A stretch of 12,752 bases of DNA from Desulfococcus sp. (GCA_024641805.1 JAHECJ010000016.1:1-12752); one strand, 5' to 3'; positions 5,777 through 12,752 are shown, counted from the stretch's first letter. Notes: generated by a model from the letters alone, not told the origin. Numbers and translations: made by a program.

Positions 5777-8158
5777 TTATTTATGCATCAGACGGGTTCG
5801 GCCGATAATCTCGCCTTTGACGCTATTCGGCAGGTCATCAAAATAGGCGCAGTAGCCGGCAACGCGGACCACGACGCCCGGATATTTTCCGGGGTTTTCT
5901 TTTGCGTCCTGAAGCATGTCAGGATCCAGCACATTAAACTGCATTTCCATGCCGCCGGACCGAAAAAAACCTTCGGTCAGTGCGGTTATGACACGCAGCC
6001 CCTTTTCCCCGATAAGGGTTGCCTTGTCAAACCTCAGGTTCAATGCATACCCGTTCATGGCAAGGGTTGCGTCCACTTTGGACACTGAATTTAAAAGCGC
6101 CGTCACTCCCCGGCGATCCCTGCCGTTGGCGCTCCCCAGGGAAGCGGCAAAGGGTTCTCCCCGTTTTCGACCGGACGGCAATGCTTCGGTCCGGTTGCCG
6201 AACCCCACATGGCACGTGGAGGAATAATATCCCGGCACATAATTCCCCCCACGGGTATTTTGATAGGATGTCAGGGCGTCATGATAAATCTTTGCCACCC
6301 GGTGGGCATACTGGTCCGGGAGGTCCAGGTCATTACCGAATTTCGGGGCATTGGCCAGTTCAGCCTGCATTTTTGACTTTCTTTTAAAATCCACACGCAA
6401 GGCATCCATAATCTCGGTCAGGGAATATTTTTTCTGTGCAAACACCAGTTGATCCAGCGCTGCCAAGGAATCGGCTGTATCCGCCACCCCGACTCCCTGA
6501 ACTCCGCTGGAATTGAATTTCGCCCCCCCTTCGGTCACATCTTTTCCGCTTTCAATACACCCGTCGACAATCATGGATGAGAACGGCGTGGGGTGATAGT
6601 CCCGGTTGCCTTTTTCAAGAATCTGCAGGTCCAGGATCATGCGCCCCGCCATATGGTTGACCTGCTCGGTGAAGGCTGCCAGAACATCATCCATGGAACT
6701 CAGTTTTTCCGGGTGCGGCGTTTTTGTACCGATCCGCCGGCGGGAATTCAGCCGCCGGCCCTGATTGATGGCCAGAATCAGACAAAGCGGCAGATTGAAC
6801 AGGGCCGCATCGGTTGAAAAGAAGCTCCGGCCGGGGAATGAGGGCTCCACGCAGCCCACGATGGCATAATCCCGCGCTTCCGACAGAGGGAATCCATGGC
6901 CGACGAGTGACTGGATAGTCGGTTCATCATTAAACAGACCCGGCACGCCGTTGCCCGTCCGGGCCACATCCACGGCGCGCCGGATGTATTCTTTCGGAGA
7001 TCCGTCATGAATCCGGGCCATGTAGTTGGGATCCCTTAATCCGGCATATTCCATCACATCCAGAAAAAGATACGTCAAATCATTGACCGCATCTTTTCCT
7101 TCTCTGTCCATGCCGCCGACAGTGGCGGCCTGGGCCACCAGAAAACCGCCATGGTACTGACTTGTCCGTTCAGATACCAGAAACACATGTTCGGTGGTTT
7201 TTGCCGAGAAACTCAAGAGCAGATCAAACGCCTCTTCCGGGGAGATCCGGCCTTCGGCGATATCCTTCCGATAATAGGGATACAGGTACTGGTCCACGCG
7301 GCCGAAGGACACGGCGGAGTTAAGTCCTTCAAGGCACACCGTCATATGGGTCAGCCAGAGCGCCTGGAGTGCTTCCTGAAATGTTTCTGCGGGTTTTAAG
7401 GGAACCTTCCAGCAGGTGTGGGCGATCTTTTTTAATTCTTCGGCCCGGACAGGGTCTCGTTCCTGATCAGCCAGTTTCCGGGCTTTTTCTCCCAGTCGCA
7501 GGGAAAAATCAGCCAGTCCTTCACAGGCAATTTTCGCGGCCTGATGGAGATCGCCTTCCTTTCCTTTGAGAAGATCCAGATACCCTTCAATACCCAGCCG
7601 GATCATCTTTTCATAATTGGGCAGGAAATGACCGATACCGCCGGCTTCGTTGATCAGGTAATATGTCGCATTCAGCTGTTCTGGAACATATTTCAGAAAC
7701 CGGGCCCGGTGATTTTTAAACGCTTTAAAAATCATGTTCCGGAACATCCAGTAGGGAATGACTTTTTTGATCAGCTGATACCGGTCAGACCATGAAATAG
7801 GATGGGGCGTGGTCTTGCGCTTATCGATCCACAACAGTTCCTCGCACATATAAACACCGGCCAGTTCCGGCTGTATAATGGCGGATTTCCGTTTCGTCCC
7901 CACATTCCCGGCAATCATTTCATCCGGCCAGATTTCCACGGTTTTATGCGACAGCAGATACCGAAGGGCCTTTGCCTTGCGGATCACCATGGAATCATTT
8001 TTATCATCATGCTTTTTGAAGAATTCCGTGATCAGAATCGCCCGCTCGGGGCACAGGTGTAGCGGTTCCGACATCAGCGCTTTCCGGATCCGGGCAAACC
8101 GGTCCGGCATTTTCTCAGCGGTTTTTAAGGTATTTGTTGCCGCCGCCTTTTGTTTCAT
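5777..8158 (-). CDS. Glycyl radical enzyme, dehydratase/lyase (eliminase) class
   Basis: This 793-residue protein is typical in length for the family. The C-terminal motif RVAGYCAYF carries the glycyl radical at Gly768, 25 residues from the end. The active-site thiyl Cys436 is in GCVEP with general-base Glu438, the pattern of C-X eliminases (glycerol/propanediol dehydratase, choline lyase) and not of pyruvate formate-lyase. Eye alignment to B12-independent glycerol dehydratase places His177, Ser284 and Asp450 at substrate-contacting positions (His164, Ser282 and Asp447 there, from memory). The start is the ATG at 8158 because GGAGG (8165-8169) sits six bases upstream; an in-frame ATG at 8200 has no such site. 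No radical-SAM activase gene lies beside it, so activation must come from elsewhere. It has its own promoter candidate and terminator. The substrate cannot be named; diols, choline-like or sulfonate substrates are possible. Confidence 0.9.
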   Translation of the reverse strand: MKQKAAATNTLKTAEKMPDRFARIRKALMSEPLHLCPERAILITEFFKKHDDKNDSMVIRKAKALRYLLSHKTVEIWPDEMIAGNVGTKRKSAIIQPELAGVYMCEELLWIDKRKTTPHPISWSDRYQLIKKVIPYWMFRNMIFKAFKNHRARFLKYVPEQLNATYYLINEAGGIGHFLPNYEKMIRLGIEGYLDLLKGKEGDLHQAAKIACEGLADFSLRLGEKARKLADQERDPVRAEELKKIAHTCWKVPLKPAETFQEALQALWLTHMTVCLEGLNSAVSFGRVDQYLYPYYRKDIAEGRISPEEAFDLLLSFSAKTTEHVFLVSERTSQYHGGFLVAQAATVGGMDREGKDAVNDLTYLFLDVMEYAGLRDPNYMARIHDGSPKEYIRRAVDVARTGNGVPGLFNDEPTIQSLVGHGFPLSEARDYAIVGCVEPSFPGRSFFSTDAALFNLPLCLILAINQGRRLNSRRRIGTKTPHPEKLSSMDDVLAAFTEQVNHMAGRMILDLQILEKGNRDYHPTPFSSMIVDGCIESGKDVTEGGAKFNSSGVQGVGVADTADSLAALDQLVFAQKKYSLTEIMDALRVDFKRKSKMQAELANAPKFGNDLDLPDQYAHRVAKIYHDALTSYQNTRGGNYVPGYYSSTCHVGFGNRTEALPSGRKRGEPFAASLGSANGRDRRGVTALLNSVSKVDATLAMNGYALNLRFDKATLIGEKGLRVITALTEGFFRSGGMEMQFNVLDPDMLQDAKENPGKYPGVVVRVAGYCAYFDDLPNSVKGEIIGRTRLMHK

Positions 8159-8164
8159 GGCCGT

Positions 8165-8169
8165 CCTCC
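8165..8169 (-). promoter_or_regulatory. Shine-Dalgarno site fixing the glycyl radical enzyme start
   Basis: GGAGG on the minus strand, six bases before the ATG at 8158. This decides against the longer frame starting at 8200, which would add 14 charged residues with no homology I recognise. Confidence 0.8.
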
Positions 8170-8286
8170 GTTCCCGGGTTGACGATTCTTCCCGGAACAT
8201 TTAACCAGATAAAAATGCAGCTTTTTGAATCAGGAGAGGGGTATAAAAAGCCTTAAATATCTGTTGACTGATCGCCTTTGACACAA

Positions 8287-8315
8287 ACTATGAATAAAAT
8301 CGGCATATAAGTCAA
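8287..8315 (-). promoter_or_regulatory. Candidate sigma-70 promoter for the glycyl radical enzyme gene
   Basis: On the minus strand TTGACT (8310-8315) and CATAGT (8287-8292) are separated by 17 bases, matching 5/6 and 4/6 of the consensus. Transcription would begin near 8280, giving a leader of about 120 nt. The position between divergent genes fits. It was found by eye only. Confidence 0.4.
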
Positions 8316-8504
8316 GACAATCAAACAGCTCCGGTAAAGCCCGAACCACCTGTGAAAAAACAGTTTGTCTCCCTACGGCATCTTATAATTTGGCTGTTAT
8401 ATTCAAAAATTTCTTTTTAAAACCGGAATTTGAATATATATATAAGGGAACTGCAACCCATCGGATGAACTTTCATGAAAAAAAGGCGAATCACAGATGA
8501 CCGG

Positions 8505-8514
8505 AAAAAAAAAA
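8505..8514 (+). other. A10 homopolymer at the frame break of the small gene
   Basis: Ten consecutive A lie between two upstream ATGs (8475 and 8497) and the coding frame of the 8561-8899 gene. From 8497 the frame ends in TAA right after the run; from 8475 it runs to a TAA near 8538. Neither ATG enters the coding frame without a shift, so this may be transcriptional slippage, a programmed frameshift, a phase-variable tract or a sequencing error. Confidence 0.6.
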
Positions 8515-8560
8515 CAATAAAGAAGAGACGGATATTTTAATCAAAGCCATTGATGCTCTG

Positions 8561-8899
8561 GTGCCGGATTTGGTGAAAAAATTGATTCTTGTCAGCATCG
8601 GCGGCGTAATGCTGACCGAGGAAGCTGTCCGGAAAATTCTCTCCGAATTAAATCTTTCAAAAGAAATCGTCTCCCTGGTTATTTCCCAGACCAATAAAGC
8701 AAAGGATGAAGTTGTTCGAACGGTTTCAGAGGAATTTCGTCAGCTTTTTCGAAAAGTGAATATTAAAAATGAAATTAACAAAGTATTGAAGGACACCAAA
8801 ATCAGGGTTCAGATGGAAATTGATTTTGAATCCAGGAACAAAGATGACGTGTCGTTCAGCATCATACCGAGAATAAAGAAAAAAACTCCAAAAAAATAG
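8561..8899 (+). CDS. Small helical protein, unknown function, with frame-broken 5' end
   Basis: From the GTG at 8561 the product is 112 residues, but coding-like sequence in the same frame continues upstream to about 8501 (KEETDILIKAIDALV), where the frame meets TGA at 8498-8500. An ATG at 8497, preceded by AAGGCG, is one frame away; the two are separated by a run of ten A (8505-8514). Nine A would join them into one protein of about 132 residues starting MTGKK. The protein is helical and charged. The part DEVVRTVSEEFRQLFRKV followed by KVLKDTKIRVQMEIDFE resembles phasin-like small proteins that I recall next to AarF genes in deltaproteobacteria; an AarF gene lies 316 bp downstream on the same strand. 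It has a basic lysine-rich tail and no signal peptide. Existence of the gene is likely; start and function are uncertain. Confidence 0.65.
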   Translation: MPDLVKKLILVSIGGVMLTEEAVRKILSELNLSKEIVSLVISQTNKAKDEVVRTVSEEFRQLFRKVNIKNEINKVLKDTKIRVQMEIDFESRNKDDVSFSIIPRIKKKTPKK

Positions 8900-9215
8900 T
8901 AATTTATTCCCTGGCTTCAATCCCGAATGTCAGTACCGGAAACATACCAAAACAGTATGAAAAATATGTTTAAAATTATATGATACCTGTCGGAATTTAG
9001 AGTGCCGGAATCTTTGTCGTTCGATCTGCGGTGTTGATCCTTACATTGACATTCTGGTTCGACCTTGGTAGTTATATTCGTCAGACTGTTTTAACTTCAT
9101 TATCATTTAACGCTATCACATTCGGACACTTCACCGAAAAAATGCGTTGAGCCCTGATATGCCAGAGTGATTAACCGGCGACTTCACTAAACTAAAAAAC
9201 GGCTTAGATTTTTTA
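8900..9215. other. Intergenic region before the AarF-like gene
   Basis: No terminator and no clear promoter are seen. One open stretch, 9001-9150 plus, would encode about 50 residues with a hydrophobic start (VLILTLTFWF) and may be a fragment of a membrane protein, but it lacks a ribosome site and resembles nothing known to me. The AarF-like start at 9216 has no strong Shine-Dalgarno sequence. Confidence 0.5.
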
Positions 9216-11252
9216 ATGGGATCCCCCAAAAAACCTTCCCAGATTCAGATCCTGCAGGATCAAACCATTCATATTTTAAAAGAGACTGGATTATACACCT
9301 ATCACAGCTTTAATGTGACCAAGACATTAATGCCGCTTGTCAAATTACTGGCCGGCCGTGAAAACGTGACGGTTGCGCAGTTATCCGACGTTCTGGACAG
9401 AATCTTTGCCGCCTTATATGAACATCCCCTGACCCGGCACAGCAAGAGCATTACCCAATTCCTGCGCCGTAAAAATGTGCTTCCCAATGAAGAATCCACG
9501 GAAAAACTCATCCGTTACGTGGTGGAACAGATCCTTTTAAGAAGCCCGGTCAAAGTGCCGGAAGTGGTTGTCAACGAATTCTGGTCATTTTTTGATGAGC
9601 TTTTCAGCGAACCGGAACTCAAGGGGCTGGCAGAATTAAACCTGGATATTACCCGGATCATCCTCCGGTGCTACGAACCCCTGATTGTTGAAATCATCAA
9701 TCTTCTCAAGGAAACCAAACGCCTGAATAAGACCATCATCAACGACCTTTTAAAACGAGTGACCATTGTGCGCGGAGACCTGGTGATTATCAGGCGACAG
9801 ATAAAAGCCCTGAGGTATATCAAACCCTTTTTCCAGGCAGACCCAAAAGATTTCAAGGCGCAGGCACGGATTGTCGTAAATATGGTTCACGAATTCGGGC
9901 CGTTTTTTATCAAAATGGCCCAGGTGGCCGCGGCGAACGCAGATTTTCTTCCCGAGGAAATTGCAAGGGAACTGCTGGTATTCCAGGAAGATGTTCCCCC
10001 CATGTCACCCGTTGAAGTTTACGAGGCATTTGAAGAGAGCCTGGGGAAAAAACCCTATGAGTGCTATTTTGATTTTGATGTTGAAAAACCCTTAAAATCC
10101 GGTTCCATCGGGTCCGTCTATCTCGCCAAAAAACCGATTATCCGGAATGGCCGGGAGGAACTCCAACCGATCATCGTGAAAATTGCACGCAATGGCCTGG
10201 AAAGAGAATTCCTGCTGGGCAGAACGGTGATCGGCGTGGCGATTATCAGCAGTCATTACTGGGCGCCCCACTCCAAGCTGGCCCCGTTCCTTGAAGCCAT
10301 CCAGCAGCAGGCCGATGAGTTTGTGAACGGCTTTCAGCGCGAACTGAATTTTGAACAGGAGGCGGAAAGCCAGAAACGGTTTGCGGATAGAAGCAAGGAC
10401 TCCCTTATCTGGAATGTTCCGGAAGTATTTTCAGCAAAAAACCGCATTATTGAAATGGAATATATAGAAAATGCGACCAATATTGCCCACATTTTAGATT
10501 ATATTCCGAAAAAAAAGCGCAACAAAAACGCCCGTCGGATCGCCTCCCGTTTTCTGTATACGATTCTGCTCCATACGTTTGTTTACCAAGAATTTCATGG
10601 CGATCTCCACCCGGGCAATGTGCTGTTCAACGCCAATGGGGACATGTATTTTGTCGACTGGGGCAACTGTGTTGACCTTCAGGGGAAATGGAAACCCCTG
10701 TGGGACTATATTGCCGGTGCGCTGTTTGCGGATGTGGAGTTGCTGACCACCGCGTTGATCAACATCAGCTCAAACCCCGAACAGAACCGGAAACGGGAGG
10801 CGGAAATCCGCTGCACCCTCTCCCAGACACTGAAAAAGAAAAACGTGGCCCCGCTGGACCGGACATTCGTGTTTCAGCTGCGTCGGGAAGGGCTTGCGGG
10901 ACTGCACCGGCGCCTACAGGTGGTGCTGCATCTGATGTCCAATACACAGCACCTGGGGCTGATCGTCAAAAGTGAATATCTCCATTTGTCCCGTTCAATT
11001 GCTGCCATTGCAGGCACTTATCTCAACCTGTACAAGGGCATCCCCCGAATCGTCTTGTTTGTGGATTCCGTCCGGACCCTCACCCAGCTTCCCGTTTCCC
11101 TGGTGCTGGACAAGGTCGCGGACAAACGGTCCGCCCAATATATCCAGCTGTTGCACCGCCTGCCGCTTCTCGCTGGTTTCAAAAAGCCCTCCCCCATTTA
11201 TTTGAATGATCCGGTGGCCTATCTTCCCGAACCCATGAAAATGACCGGATAA
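9216..11252 (+). CDS. ABC1/AarF/UbiB-family atypical protein kinase-like protein
   Basis: This 678-residue protein belongs to the UbiB/AarF/COQ8 family. A helical N-terminal part of about 215 residues precedes the kinase-like fold. The family's KxGQ motif is present as KMAQ (233-236), and the usual alanine-rich loop reads KSGSIGSVYLA (294-304). The nucleotide lysine is Lys322 (IIVKIARNG). ELNFEQEA (376-383) is the family ExD-like block, HGDLHPGN (461-468) the catalytic loop, and DWG (481-483) the metal-binding site in place of DFG. Family members act in quinone biosynthesis or lipid homeostasis as ATPases more than as protein kinases. The C-terminus has no obvious pair of membrane helices, unlike E. 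coli UbiB. It probably shares a strand-based unit with the small gene upstream. Catalytic Lys, Asp and Asn are kept, so nucleotide binding is likely; the physiological role is unknown. Confidence 0.88.
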   Translation: MGSPKKPSQIQILQDQTIHILKETGLYTYHSFNVTKTLMPLVKLLAGRENVTVAQLSDVLDRIFAALYEHPLTRHSKSITQFLRRKNVLPNEESTEKLIRYVVEQILLRSPVKVPEVVVNEFWSFFDELFSEPELKGLAELNLDITRIILRCYEPLIVEIINLLKETKRLNKTIINDLLKRVTIVRGDLVIIRRQIKALRYIKPFFQADPKDFKAQARIVVNMVHEFGPFFIKMAQVAAANADFLPEEIARELLVFQEDVPPMSPVEVYEAFEESLGKKPYECYFDFDVEKPLKSGSIGSVYLAKKPIIRNGREELQPIIVKIARNGLEREFLLGRTVIGVAIISSHYWAPHSKLAPFLEAIQQQADEFVNGFQRELNFEQEAESQKRFADRSKDSLIWNVPEVFSAKNRIIEMEYIENATNIAHILDYIPKKKRNKNARRIASRFLYTILLHTFVYQEFHGDLHPGNVLFNANGDMYFVDWGNCVDLQGKWKPLWDYIAGALFADVELLTTALINISSNPEQNRKREAEIRCTLSQTLKKKNVAPLDRTFVFQLRREGLAGLHRRLQVVLHLMSNTQHLGLIVKSEYLHLSRSIAAIAGTYLNLYKGIPRIVLFVDSVRTLTQLPVSLVLDKVADKRSAQYIQLLHRLPLLAGFKKPSPIYLNDPVAYLPEPMKMTG

Positions 11253-11291
11253 TTCCGCTGCACCGGCTTATATTTCTTGAAGGTAATTCTA

Positions 11292-11420
11292 TTGAAAGCC
11301 CTTAACGTTCTGCTCACTTCTCTCTTTTCCTGCGCATCCGGATTCCAAAAACCATCAGACACAAAACAACCGCTGATAAATGCGGACAGATCGGCATCCT
11401 ACTCAAACGGTTGGATATAA
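11292..11420 (+). CDS. Possible 42-residue secreted or lipoprotein-like peptide
   Basis: A TTG at 11292 has AAGG about nine bases upstream and opens a 42-codon frame beginning LKALNVLLTSLFSCASG, a basic residue followed by a hydrophobic stretch and a Cys as in a lipoprotein signal, although the residue before SC is Phe and not typical. It overlaps the 3' end of the convergent kinase-like gene by 22 bases. It may be chance; nothing else supports it. Confidence 0.2.
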   Translation: MKALNVLLTSLFSCASGFQKPSDTKQPLINADRSASYSNGWI

Positions 11421-12208
11421 GGCAAAATCTCGGTCCTGACTTCTTTCACCCCTTCAACAGACCGGCTCAACGCTTCCACCATGCCCGCAATATTTTCATC
11501 GGCAAACATCCCGGCCTGGACCTTAACGGATACCACCCCGTTATGCGCTGAAACATTTTTCGGGGGCTTTACATTCATCAACACTGCCCTTACTTCCGCT
11601 TCAACAGCCAAATCCTCTATTTTCCGCTGCGATTCATCGGTGGTCTGGAATTGTTCAAGTGTGGCCGTGCTGCAGATAATGTTTGCCACAGCATCCGATG
11701 TCAGCCGGTTGACATTGACCACCATGTCATACTGATCCGGGTTCGTTATATCGACCCCGTGCAGATACAGCCCCCATTTCTTTCGCTGATCATCCAACCT
11801 CAGGAGCATTTCATATGCTTTTTCCTCGGAAACCGATTCCGACTTCATGCAGTATTCCACCCGGTCCTTCATATCCACAACAATCCGCACGGAAAATGCG
11901 TGGGAAACATCCTTCACAAAAAGATGCCCTGCCAGCCCATGGTACACGATATGATCTTTTTTCAAGTGATTCAAAAGAGCGGCCTGCATATAAGAAAGAT
12001 ATTTTTCTTTCTCAAATCCGAGCTTTTCAAAAAAATTGGGGGCGCGTTCCATGGATTTTTTAAACTTGACTTCCGGCACATCATACTTTCTGGATGCCTC
12101 AAGCAGAATATCCCTGGAAAGACTCTCATACCCCAACTTCGAGGCGATCTTTTCAGCCACCTCCTTTCCCCGGTGGTGGGCGCCCCTTGAAATCATGATA
12201 ATCGACAT
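11399..12208 (-). CDS. Cytidylate-kinase-like protein with C-terminal BON-like domain
   Basis: This is a 269-residue cytoplasmic protein. Residues 1-180 match the cytidylate-kinase-like family (Pfam Cytidylate_kinase2 type): a beta strand MSIIMISRG, a loop GAHHRGKEVAEKIASKLGY (9-27) in place of the P-loop, then SRDILLEAS, a middle VYHGLAGHLF (88-97), and DMKDRVEYC plus LLRLDDQRKKW in the lid region. The loop does not have the classic GxxGxGK[ST], as is common in this family, so kinase activity is uncertain. Residues about 197-265 form a BON-like alpha/beta unit (LAVEAEVRAVL, then GVVSVKV, then VEGVKEVRTEI), a putative phospholipid- or ligand-binding fold. The ATG at 12208 is preceded by GGAGG (12214-12218) five bases upstream. 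It is convergent with the AarF-like gene and probably monocistronic. The substrate is unknown; true CMP kinase (Cmk) is less likely. Confidence 0.8.
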   Translation of the reverse strand: MSIIMISRGAHHRGKEVAEKIASKLGYESLSRDILLEASRKYDVPEVKFKKSMERAPNFFEKLGFEKEKYLSYMQAALLNHLKKDHIVYHGLAGHLFVKDVSHAFSVRIVVDMKDRVEYCMKSESVSEEKAYEMLLRLDDQRKKWGLYLHGVDITNPDQYDMVVNVNRLTSDAVANIICSTATLEQFQTTDESQRKIEDLAVEAEVRAVLMNVKPPKNVSAHNGVVSVKVQAGMFADENIAGMVEALSRSVEGVKEVRTEILPYIQPFE

Positions 12209-12226
12209 AGTAACCTCCCTGGTTGT

Positions 12227-12242
12227 TTAACACACCTGTTAA
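12227..12242. promoter_or_regulatory. Short inverted repeat upstream of the kinase-like gene
   Basis: TTAAC (12227-12231) and GTTAA (12238-12242) are inverted around six bases, just upstream of the Shine-Dalgarno site of the minus-strand gene. It could be an operator but is short enough to occur by chance. Confidence 0.2.
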
Positions 12243-12373
12243 GGTTAATCTGATTCCGAATACTTTCCGGAACCGGACGAGGATGATTCGAGTGTTTCCC
12301 CACGGTATCCGAATTAATCCATTTAAGAACCGATATCAAAAAAATAAAAACAGTTACCCGTATCAAAGGAATC

Positions 12374-12628
12374 ATGAAACATTTCAACATCGTGTTACTT
12401 CTTCTTTTAAAACCACTGGTGATTCAGGTCTGAAGGGACCAAAGGGATCGGATCGAGAAGGGATTGGAAAACACTGAGAGTTATCTGAATTTTAAAAAAC
12501 CAGGGACTTATTTTCAAGCCATTTTTAATCGCAGGGTTCGGGTCAAACAATTTTCCATTAACATTCCGTCGTTCAAAACAAATCATGGTTTTTCCGAAAC
12601 CGCCGGTATCGGGCCGTTCAATCCATAG
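12374..12628 (+). pseudogene. Possible small secreted protein gene interrupted by one in-frame TGA
   Basis: An ATG at 12374 is preceded by AAAGGA (12365-12370) and opens MKHFNIVLLLLLKPLVIQV, which looks like the start of a signal peptide. The frame then meets TGA at 12431-12433. Beyond it the same frame stays open for another 64 codons (DRIEKGLENTESYLNFKKPG and on) to TAG at 12626-12628. It may be a nonsense-mutated gene, a 19-residue peptide, or chance. Selenocysteine at the TGA is conceivable in this kind of organism, but I see no convincing downstream SECIS hairpin. Confidence 0.25.
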
Positions 12629-12752
12629 GCGTCCGGATATTGACACCGAACCCGGCTTGCACAGCCCTATTTTGAAAATTCACCCTTTTGATTGATTAAT
12701 TGGCAATCATGATTATTTTGAGAAATATGATTTTGAGTAAGACTATCACTCA

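Larger units (their letters stand above)
8159..8496. other. Divergent intergenic region between the glycyl radical enzyme and the small plus-strand gene
   Basis: It contains the Shine-Dalgarno and promoter candidate of the minus-strand enzyme gene. For the plus strand there is a perfect TATAAT at 8384-8389, but no acceptable -35 at the right distance, and an isolated TTGACA (8278-8283) without a -10. No coding signal on either strand. Confidence 0.5.
12209..12752. other. Right-end region without a certain gene
   Basis: It should hold the promoter of the kinase-like gene and perhaps the start of the next unit. It contains the small inverted repeat at 12227-12242, a frame-interrupted plus-strand ORF (12374-12628, separate entry) and a 10-bp palindrome AATCATGATT at 12705-12714. 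The last 60 bases are AT-rich and promoter-like but no confident -35/-10 was found. Confidence 0.5.

Noticed and set aside
5616..5846. Plus-strand 76-codon frame after the terminator region
   Set aside because: It overlaps the 3' end of the glycyl radical enzyme on the opposite strand and has no ribosome site or family similarity.
8278..8311. Plus-strand TTGACA with TATAAG as a promoter
   Set aside because: The spacer is 22 bases, too long for a normal sigma-70 promoter.
11651..12190. Plus-strand 179-codon open frame
   Set aside because: It lies wholly antisense to the cytidylate-kinase-like gene, which has a strong ribosome site and recognisable domains.
12407..12646. Minus-strand 79-codon frame with GTG start
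   Set aside because: No Shine-Dalgarno sequence, no recognisable motif, and it shares codon boundaries with the opposite-strand open frame, so its openness is not independent evidence.
1..12752. CRISPR array, tRNA, rRNA or insertion sequence
   Set aside because: No regularly spaced repeats, no cloverleaf or rRNA-like stretch, and no transposase-like protein was seen when reading both strands.

Overview
The window looks like chromosomal DNA of a strictly anaerobic bacterium, most likely a Desulfobacterota (Desulfobacteraceae-like) sulfate reducer or a close relative. The reasons are a stand-alone HdrC-HdrB pair (heterodisulfide-reductase type), an eliminase-type glycyl radical enzyme that cannot work in air, a cytidylate-kinase-like protein fused to a BON-like domain, and an ABC1/AarF kinase. 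The taxon is inferred from gene content only. I see no rRNA, tRNA, CRISPR array, transposase or integrase.

Layout. On the minus strand from 1464 down to 1 is a tightly packed unit: a 26-codon leader ORF with a strong Shine-Dalgarno sequence, a DUF3348 gene, and the first 185 codons of a DUF802 gene with a MotA/TolQ/ExbB-like membrane domain, cut by the window edge. Next is a minus-strand malic enzyme (1713-3455), then a 415-bp gap with a possible gene remnant. Then come minus-strand hdrC and hdrB (hdrC upstream, overlapping by 8 bp; 3871-5314). A 462-bp gap holds inverted repeats and the terminator of the next gene. A minus-strand glycyl radical enzyme follows (5777-8158), with a candidate promoter at 8287-8315.

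On the plus strand are a small helical protein whose 5' end is broken by an A10 run (8561-8899) and an AarF/UbiB-like kinase with altered signature motifs (9216-11252). A minus-strand cytidylate-kinase-like/BON protein (11399-12208) converges on the kinase. The last 544 bp hold no certain gene, but there is a signal-peptide-like start whose frame is interrupted by one TGA.

How the genes may work together. Malic enzyme (malate to pyruvate, CO2 and NAD(P)H), HdrCB (thiol/disulfide electron transfer) and the radical dehydratase/lyase all suit anaerobic carbon and electron metabolism, but they look like separate transcription units. DUF3348-DUF802 belongs to a conserved, uncharacterised cassette that, as I recall, continues with an OmpA/MotB-like protein and a DUF2894 protein. 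It would be an ion-driven envelope machine, parallel in design to MotAB, TolQR and ZorAB. It is the least understood system here. Other points of interest are the translationally coupled leader ORF, the A10 frame break, the motif-divergent UbiB-like kinase, and the glycyl radical enzyme with no activase gene in the window.
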